A stretch of 12,035 nucleotides of DNA from a bacterium. Its GTDB lineage: Bacteria > Margulisbacteria > Marinamargulisbacteria > JAAEMD01. Of this stretch, positions 7,336 to 12,035 are shown one piece after another. The stretch covers positions 1 through 12,035 of the forward strand of contig JAAEMD010000220.1 in the NCBI GenBank assembly GCA_024225875.1, given 5' to 3'. Every line of letters starts with the position of its first letter. The first letter of the stretch is position 1. The notes under the pieces were generated by a model. That model was not told the DNA's origin, ran no database searches, and saw nothing but the letters and a program-made list of their open reading frames with translations. Made by a program: the position numbers and the translations under genes.

Positions 7336-8418
7336 TTAAAAATCTAGTATTTTTTTTAAAAAAACTATTCTATCCTTCCAGTTAATAACATCATTAACTA
7401 TGATAAATAACATTAAAGCAATCAGAATAGAGGCACCTGTATTATTAACCATTGTCTCCAGTTTTTTGCTAAGCCGCTTCTTTCTAACAGCTTCTATTCC
7501 CAGTAAAACCACATGCCCTCCATCAAGAACAGGGAAAGGGAACAGATTTATCACACCAAGGCTGATACTTATCATAGCTATTATATTTAAAAAACTTAAA
7601 AAACCCTTTTTTAAGGTATAAGAAGCAATTTGTATTATTCCAATCGGACCAGCCAGCTCATTTAATCCAACCTTACCATTAATAAGCATATTTAAACTTA
7701 CAAATACCAGCTTCACTGTATTTACTGTTTCTTTAGACGCCAGCCATAACGAGTAAACAGGATTGAATCTTTTCTGTTTAACTCGAAAGTACACGCCTAT
7801 TTTACCTTCTCCACTGGAGTAAAGATCTTCCGGCACTATTCTTCTACTGCTTAGCTGAGATACAGCCTGGTCTTCACTTCTAAATTCAATAAGAACACTC
7901 ATATCTCTGGATTTACTTATCTTTTCTACAAGATCTTTCTGAGTATCTAATACAGGATATCCATTAACTGATAAGATTGTATCACCTTTTTTCAAACCTG
8001 CTTCAAAAGCAGGGGAGTCCGCGACAACTTCTTCAATAGTATTCGTAACTTCCGGAACTCCTGTCAAAGCAAAAATCAGAACATAAACTATAAATCCAAA
8101 AAAAATATTTACTAATGAACCTGATACAATTGTCAAAAACCGTGATAAAACAGGTTTTCTATAGTAACTATTCTCAGGCTGCAGGTTAACTTTTTCGATA
8201 TCTTCTTCATCTAAACCAGCTAACTTAACAAAGCCACCAAAAGGAAGGCACCTCAAAGAGTACAGCGTTTGTTCAGTTTTTATACTGTATACTACGGGAC
8301 CCATACCAACAGCAAATTCCAGAACACCTATACCTGCTCTCTTAGCCATTAACATATGGCCCAGCTCATGAACAAAAACTACTACACCTAAAACAAAAAT
8401 TGTAATAATGAAACTCAT
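7336..8418 (-). CDS. rseP: RseP-type site-2 zinc metalloprotease
   Basis: This 360-residue M50 protease cuts substrates within the membrane; in known bacteria these include anti-sigma factors and leftover signal peptides. The zinc-binding HELGH is at 17-21 in the first membrane segment, and the third ligand motif, FPVLDGGH (295-302), is in the third. Segments lie at about 2-22, 93-118, 275-295 and 330-345. One PDZ domain (about 122-205) sits between the first two catalytic segments, as in Gram-positive RasP/YluC, whereas E. coli RseP has two. The gap after mazG is 46 bases with no strong ribosome-binding site, but HExxH a few residues after the start is normal for the family. The common neighbours dxr, cdsA and uppS are absent. 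Natural substrates cannot be inferred here. Confidence 0.94.
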   Translation of the reverse strand: MSFIITIFVLGVVVFVHELGHMLMAKRAGIGVLEFAVGMGPVVYSIKTEQTLYSLRCLPFGGFVKLAGLDEEDIEKVNLQPENSYYRKPVLSRFLTIVSGSLVNIFFGFIVYVLIFALTGVPEVTNTIEEVVADSPAFEAGLKKGDTILSVNGYPVLDTQKDLVEKISKSRDMSVLIEFRSEDQAVSQLSSRRIVPEDLYSSGEGKIGVYFRVKQKRFNPVYSLWLASKETVNTVKLVFVSLNMLINGKVGLNELAGPIGIIQIASYTLKKGFLSFLNIIAMISISLGVINLFPFPVLDGGHVVLLGIEAVRKKRLSKKLETMVNNTGASILIALMLFIIVNDVINWKDRIVFLKKILDF

Positions 8419-8464
8419 AGATACAAATAATACCTTATTTATGCTCTTCCGGGGAAGACAGTGA

Positions 8465-9232
8465 TTATAATCCTTTTTTTGCTTTCTGCCATAATTCTTC
8501 CAGTTTATCCAGCCCCATACCTGCTACAGACACGCCTTTTTCTTCACACAGCTCCTCAACTTTTTTAAAACGGCTTATAAACTTTTTATTACTCATTTTC
8601 AAGGCTTCTTCAGGATTAATTTCAGCTTTTCTTGCAAAATTAACAAGAGAAAAAAGAACATCTCCAAACTCTTCCTTTATTTTTTCCTTATTTTTATTCT
8701 TTTGCTTTATTTCCTGCTTAACTTCTTCTATCTCCTCTACAATTTTATCTAAAGGACCCTGTATATCATTCCAGTCAAAACCTGCTCTACTGACACGACT
8801 CTGTATCAATTCTGCCTGCATTAGCGCTGGCAGACTACCTGGAATAGAGTCCATCAAATGTTCTTTTTTTTCTTCTTTCTTAATTTTTTCCCAGTTTTTC
8901 CTCACCCCTTCTGCAGTATCAATTCTATCTTTCGAGAAAACATGAGGGTGTCTCCTTATCATTTTATCCGTAACATTGTTAATTACATCTTCTATAAAAA
9001 AATGTGATTCCTCTTCTGCCATTACAGAAAGCATAACAACATGAAGCAGGACATCACCCAGCTCTTCTTTAATATTTTCATAAGAATTATTGTTGATCGC
9101 TTCTACAAGCTCATAAGCCTCTTCAATTATAAATGGAGTAATCGATTTGCAGGTCTGTTCTCTATCCCAGGGACATCCGTCGGGCATTCTCAAACGCCTG
9201 ACTATACTTACTAATTTATCAAAAGAAATCAT
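8465..9232 (-). CDS. mazG: Nucleoside triphosphate pyrophosphohydrolase MazG
   Basis: This 255-residue cytoplasmic enzyme hydrolyses (d)NTPs to monophosphates and pyrophosphate, and is thought to clear aberrant nucleotides. It has the two tandem MazG domains of the long form. The first begins with LRMPDGCPWDREQT (14-27) and carries IEEAYELVEAI (36-46) and EELGD (56-60). The second has EEIEEV (166-171) and KEEFGDVLFSLVN (186-198). Both keep the EExxE plus ExxD metal-binding pattern, so both may be able to bind magnesium; in E. coli MazG the second domain carries the activity. The start lies 24 bases after sepF, with no good Shine-Dalgarno, but the N-terminus matches the family. A lysine- and glutamate-rich stretch near 172-188 is somewhat charged but not abnormal. 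Confidence 0.95.
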   Translation of the reverse strand: MISFDKLVSIVRRLRMPDGCPWDREQTCKSITPFIIEEAYELVEAINNNSYENIKEELGDVLLHVVMLSVMAEEESHFFIEDVINNVTDKMIRRHPHVFSKDRIDTAEGVRKNWEKIKKEEKKEHLMDSIPGSLPALMQAELIQSRVSRAGFDWNDIQGPLDKIVEEIEEVKQEIKQKNKNKEKIKEEFGDVLFSLVNFARKAEINPEEALKMSNKKFISRFKKVEELCEEKGVSVAGMGLDKLEELWQKAKKGL

Positions 9233-9256
9233 ACACCGGCCAGGTTAAAGAGATGA

Positions 9257-9721
9257 CTAAAGAGCAGCTCTTTTAAAAAATACTTCTTTTTCTTCCTGTT
9301 CCAAACCCTGTTCAAAGGTTGTTTTTTCACCTGAGTCTACTATTGATACATCAACTGGAGTAAATAAGAATATATTCTCACCAATTTTCATCATATGACC
9401 ATTTATCGCATATGCCGTACCACAAACAAAATCAATTAATCTTTTACTGGCAGGTGCATCAAGATACTTAAGGTTAACAACAACAGGAATATTATCTCTT
9501 AAGTACATAGCTATATTTAAAGAATCCTCATAAATCCTTGGTTCTACCACCTTAATTTCAGATGTCAAAAACTGACGTGAATTCTGATTATTAACTAAAG
9601 AACCTCTAAATGAACGCACCACAGATTTCGGGGCAACATCTGCGGCACCATCATTTTTAACTTCATCACGCTCTGTAAACCCAAAAAATTCCTTAACATT
9701 ATCAAAAAAAGTTTTTCTCAT
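9257..9721 (-). CDS. sepF: Cell division protein SepF
   Basis: This 154-residue protein tethers FtsZ polymers to the membrane and shapes the Z-ring in bacteria lacking or supplementing FtsA. The N-terminus, with FFDNVKEFFGF (5-15), looks like the amphipathic membrane-binding helix. A variable linker follows to about residue 53. The SepF core runs 54-129: VVEPRIYED (58-66), VVVNLKYLD (80-88), RLIDFVCGTAYAINGHM (94-110) and IFLFTPVDVSI (117-127). The C-terminal tail is acidic. The ribosome-binding site GGAGGG at 9732-9727, five bases from the ATG, is strong and overlaps the end of yggS, so this gene is probably well translated despite its mid-operon place. The yggS-sepF adjacency matches the ylmE-ylmF order in Bacillus; the usual ylmG and ylmH are not present. 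Confidence 0.96.
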   Translation of the reverse strand: MRKTFFDNVKEFFGFTERDEVKNDGAADVAPKSVVRSFRGSLVNNQNSRQFLTSEIKVVEPRIYEDSLNIAMYLRDNIPVVVNLKYLDAPASKRLIDFVCGTAYAINGHMMKIGENIFLFTPVDVSIVDSGEKTTFEQGLEQEEKEVFFKRAAL

Positions 9722-9733
9722 TTAAACCCTCCA

Positions 9734-10405
9734 TCATTGAAACAATAAACTACCTACTCTAATCATATTTGATCCTTCTTCAATAGCTACTTTATAGTCA
9801 TTGCTCATTCCCATACTTAATATTTCAAAACTCTTATATTTAATATTAATAGTATCATATAAATGTTTTGCTTTTCTAAAATATTTTCTTACCTGCTCCG
9901 GATTATCAAAATATGGAGCTATTATCATTATACCCTTAACATCAACATATTTAAAAGAAAATAATTCTTCAATATCTGCCAGTAATACATCTTCTTCAAA
10001 ACCATACTTAGACTCTTCTTTTGCAATATTTACCTGTAGTAAAACGTTAATCCGCCTATCTATTTTACATGCATAACGATCAATTTTATCCAGCAAATCA
10101 ACACTGTCAACCGATTGAATCATATCAAAATATTGAACAGCTTTATTAACTTTATTCTTTTGTAAATGACCTATAAAATGCCATTTCAATTCTTCAGCGC
10201 TTAACTCTTCTATTTTTTTCCGGGCATCCTGTATTTTATTTTCACTTAAAATAGAGATGCCATTTTTCAGAACTTCTTTTATCAGTTCACAGTTTGCATA
10301 CTTTGTAGCTGCAACTATTCTAATATCATATAAAATATTATTTTCATTCTTAATTTTCTCTATTTCTGTTTTTAAATTACTAATATTTCTGGATATATTA
10401 TTCAT
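9734..10405 (-). CDS. yggS: YggS/PROSC-family PLP homeostasis protein
   Basis: This 223-residue protein is a single TIM barrel binding pyridoxal 5'-phosphate but, in characterised members, with no known enzymatic activity. It buffers PLP and affects amino-acid and keto-acid balance. The PLP lysine is K35 in VAATKYAN. Other family signatures are SENKIQDA (54-61), WHFIGHLQKNK (75-85), QVNIAKEESKYGF (124-136) and LSMGMSNDY (196-204) followed by RVGSLLF at the end. The protein stops almost immediately after that last motif, at the short end of the family. It begins nine bases after the ClpX-like gene with no recognisable Shine-Dalgarno, so coupled translation is likely. Position next to sepF is a conserved arrangement in several phyla; no direct role in division is established for it. 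Confidence 0.95.
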   Translation of the reverse strand: MNNISRNISNLKTEIEKIKNENNILYDIRIVAATKYANCELIKEVLKNGISILSENKIQDARKKIEELSAEELKWHFIGHLQKNKVNKAVQYFDMIQSVDSVDLLDKIDRYACKIDRRINVLLQVNIAKEESKYGFEEDVLLADIEELFSFKYVDVKGIMIIAPYFDNPEQVRKYFRKAKHLYDTINIKYKSFEILSMGMSNDYKVAIEEGSNMIRVGSLLFQ

Positions 10406-10414
10406 AACACAATT

Positions 10415-11989
10415 TTAATTATTCATTTTATCAGCTCGTAAACTTTCCTTAACCCACCTTTGCAAATACTTTTCAGGATTATTAACGACCTTCAATGTAA
10501 TCACAAACTCCTTTTCAGGCGGATTCTTTTTAAGGAGATTAAGACCACATTCCAGTTTAGCCAGGATCGCTTTACAACTGTTTTCAATATCAACCCATAT
10601 TTTACTTTTTTCTAAAACAGCATTCCTTACTGTAAGGTTAAATTTAACTTTTATCTTATTATCAGAAAAATATTTTTGTTCAAGAGCATTGATTTTCAAT
10701 TCAAAATATTTGCGTTCATTTTCTTCCGGCTTAATAAAAAGAGCTTCAAAACTTTCTTTGGGCCTGTCAACAAAACTCCTGGTGATAACCAGTTTATTAA
10801 TATTTGTTGAAGGCAGTTCAAACTTTAAATCCCTAAAACACCTTTCAAAAATAGTTGCCAGCCCTCTGGCTCCTGTTTCTTCCTTATGTGCTAATTCACT
10901 TATACGCTTTAAAGCCTTATCCGTAAAAAGAACATCAATACCATTATGTTTAAAAGAATCGACAAACTGATACAGTATGGATGTTTCCGAATATTTAATA
11001 ATATTATACAAATCAGTAACTTCCAGGGAATTACAAAATACCCTTACCGGGAACCTGCCAATAAATTCAGGTTCTAAACCGAAATTTATAAAATCTCCTG
11101 TGCTTGCACTATCAATTAATTCTCTATTTTCTATCTCACGCTTTACTCTTTCAAATCCATACTTACTGCCTTCAATCCTTCTTCTAACAATATCATCCAG
11201 GCCCACAAATGCTCCGCTAACAATAAATAACATATGTCTTGTGCTGATAGTTTCCCTTGCAGAAGATTTTGGACTTAAAATACCCCTGATTTGAGACTGT
11301 ATGTCCCATGGCGCCTTTAATGGAACCTCTGTATCTTCCAGCAGTTTCAACAAATTTGACTGAACTCCTCTGCCGCTTACATCCTTACCCATCTTATCTG
11401 ATGAACTAACAATCTTATCAATCTCATCCATATAGATAATTCCATATTCTGCAAGCTTATTATTACCATTTGCCATTGTTACTAACTGACGTACCAGATC
11501 TTCAACATCTCCTCCAACATATCCGGTTTCCGTAAATTTTGTAGCATCGCTTTTAACAAATGGAACACCCACCAGGTCTGCTAAATATTTTATTAAAAAA
11601 GTCTTTCCCACACCGCTTGGACCAACCATAATAATATTCTGTTTTGCATAGTTTTGACATTTATTTTCGTTTTTACAGGCCTTTATATGATTAAAGTGAT
11701 CAGCTATTGCCACAGATAAAACCTTTTTAGCTTCGTCCTGCTGTATTACAAAACGATCAAGATAATCTTTGATTTCTTTAGGTTTCATATTAAACTTTAT
11801 TTCAAAGTCACTGCTTTTATTGTCAGGGGAAGGATCAACCGGACTACCAAACATTTTCTTATCTTTATCAATTACAAAAAAGGGATTTGTACTTGATGAG
11901 CCTTTAACAAAGTCCAGAAATTCCTTAGACACTTCATCAATGTCTTCATTGTTTTCAGGTGTTTTTTTCTCTTCGTCATACATAAACAT
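10415..11989 (-). CDS. Divergent ClpX-like AAA+ unfoldase lacking the zinc domain
   Basis: This 524-residue protein resembles ClpX through the AAA+ module: Walker A GPSGVGKT (123-130), pore loop TGYVGGDVED (155-164), Walker B IIYMDE (184-189), DVSGRGVQ (203-210), sensor 1 near IVSGAF (256-261), arginine finger in EFIGRFPV (308-315) and sensor 2 GARGL (373-377). It should use ATP to unfold and thread proteins. It departs from ClpX in several ways. Residues 1-70 are acidic and contain no cysteine, so the Cys4 zinc domain is missing. The RKH pore loop is replaced by a longer segment (219-254). The ClpP-docking IGF loop reads YGF (277-279). About 100 extra C-terminal residues follow the usual end. 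No HslU-type I-domain is present. The ribosome-binding site AAAGGA at 12001-11996 supports the first ATG. It may work with ClpP, another peptidase, or alone. Confidence 0.88.
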   Translation of the reverse strand: MFMYDEEKKTPENNEDIDEVSKEFLDFVKGSSSTNPFFVIDKDKKMFGSPVDPSPDNKSSDFEIKFNMKPKEIKDYLDRFVIQQDEAKKVLSVAIADHFNHIKACKNENKCQNYAKQNIIMVGPSGVGKTFLIKYLADLVGVPFVKSDATKFTETGYVGGDVEDLVRQLVTMANGNNKLAEYGIIYMDEIDKIVSSSDKMGKDVSGRGVQSNLLKLLEDTEVPLKAPWDIQSQIRGILSPKSSARETISTRHMLFIVSGAFVGLDDIVRRRIEGSKYGFERVKREIENRELIDSASTGDFINFGLEPEFIGRFPVRVFCNSLEVTDLYNIIKYSETSILYQFVDSFKHNGIDVLFTDKALKRISELAHKEETGARGLATIFERCFRDLKFELPSTNINKLVITRSFVDRPKESFEALFIKPEENERKYFELKINALEQKYFSDNKIKVKFNLTVRNAVLEKSKIWVDIENSCKAILAKLECGLNLLKKNPPEKEFVITLKVVNNPEKYLQRWVKESLRADKMNN

Positions 11990-12035
11990 ATCTTTTCCTT
12001 TATATTTAACTCAATGTGATGTTCCATAAACATTG
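11990..12035 (-). other. Right-edge leader of the ClpX-like gene
   Basis: These 46 bases hold the AAAGGA ribosome-binding site (12001-11996) and little else. All minus-strand frames entering from the right edge are too short to judge; one closes with TGA and another with TAA within the first 30 bases, so an upstream gene could end here. A 6-base inverted repeat (CAATGT at 12012-12017, ACATTG at 12030-12035) touches the window edge. No promoter is recognisable. Confidence 0.4.

Noticed and set aside
8445..8458. TCTTC-CGGG-GAAGA hairpin between mazG and rseP
   Set aside because: It has only five pairs and no following U-run, so it is not a convincing terminator or attenuator.
10415..11989. HslU as an alternative identity for the AAA+ protein
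   Set aside because: HslU carries an inserted I-domain after the pore loop and pairs with a neighbouring hslV; neither is present, while GYVGGDVED, DVSGRGVQ and EFIGRFPV follow the ClpX pattern.
11769..12029. 86-codon plus-strand open frame
   Set aside because: It lies mostly antisense to the start of the well-supported ClpX-like gene, with no recognisable motif; other plus-strand frames in the window are likewise shadows of minus-strand genes.
12012..12035. CAATGT/ACATTG inverted repeat before the ClpX-like gene, considered as a heat-shock operator
   Set aside because: It does not match CIRCE or another operator I know, is only six bases per arm, and is cut by the window edge.

Overview
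The window carries a single co-directional run of bacterial genes, all read on the minus strand from right to left. The DNA is AT-rich and tightly packed, with gaps of 0 to 78 bases between genes and two start/stop overlaps. It looks like an ordinary chromosomal housekeeping region rather than a mobile or phage region: there is no integrase, transposase, tRNA, rRNA or CRISPR array. I cannot place the organism with confidence. SepF and the yggS-sepF pairing recall Gram-positive bacteria, cyanobacteria and several uncultured lineages. The membrane-anchored parvulin with TPR repeats and the ClpX-like ATPase lacking a zinc domain would fit an uncultured low-GC phylum. That placement is inference.

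In order of transcription: a ClpX-like AAA+ ATPase (10415-11989), the PLP-homeostasis protein YggS (9734-10405), the Z-ring membrane anchor SepF (9257-9721), the NTP pyrophosphohydrolase MazG (8465-9232), the site-2 protease RseP (7336-8418), transketolase (5336-7312), the division ABC pair FtsE and FtsX (4662-5339 and 3757-4662), a membrane-anchored parvulin/TPR foldase (2008-3705), a PfkB-type sugar or nucleoside kinase (1012-1929) and a membrane DUF218/YdcF-like protein (348-974). Clear Shine-Dalgarno sequences mark the ClpX-like gene, sepF, the foldase and the kinase. The other genes have weak ones and probably depend on translational coupling, most clearly at tkt/ftsE (ATGA) and ftsE/ftsX (TAATG).

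The theme is cell division and envelope protein quality control: SepF and FtsEX for septation, RseP and the foldase for membrane and exported proteins, and the AAA+ unfoldase for cytoplasmic turnover. Transketolase, MazG, YggS and the kinase are metabolic or housekeeping passengers.

The left 347 bases hold no gene of normal size. They contain a possible 44-residue CxxC mini-protein interrupted by an in-frame stop. At the very edge is the ATG of a further minus-strand gene, whose strong ribosome-binding site lies inside a hairpin stem that could control its translation. The most interesting points are this sequestered ribosome-binding site, the broken or recoded mini-gene, the divergent ClpX-like ATPase, and a stem with tandem 7-base repeats between the foldase and kinase genes.
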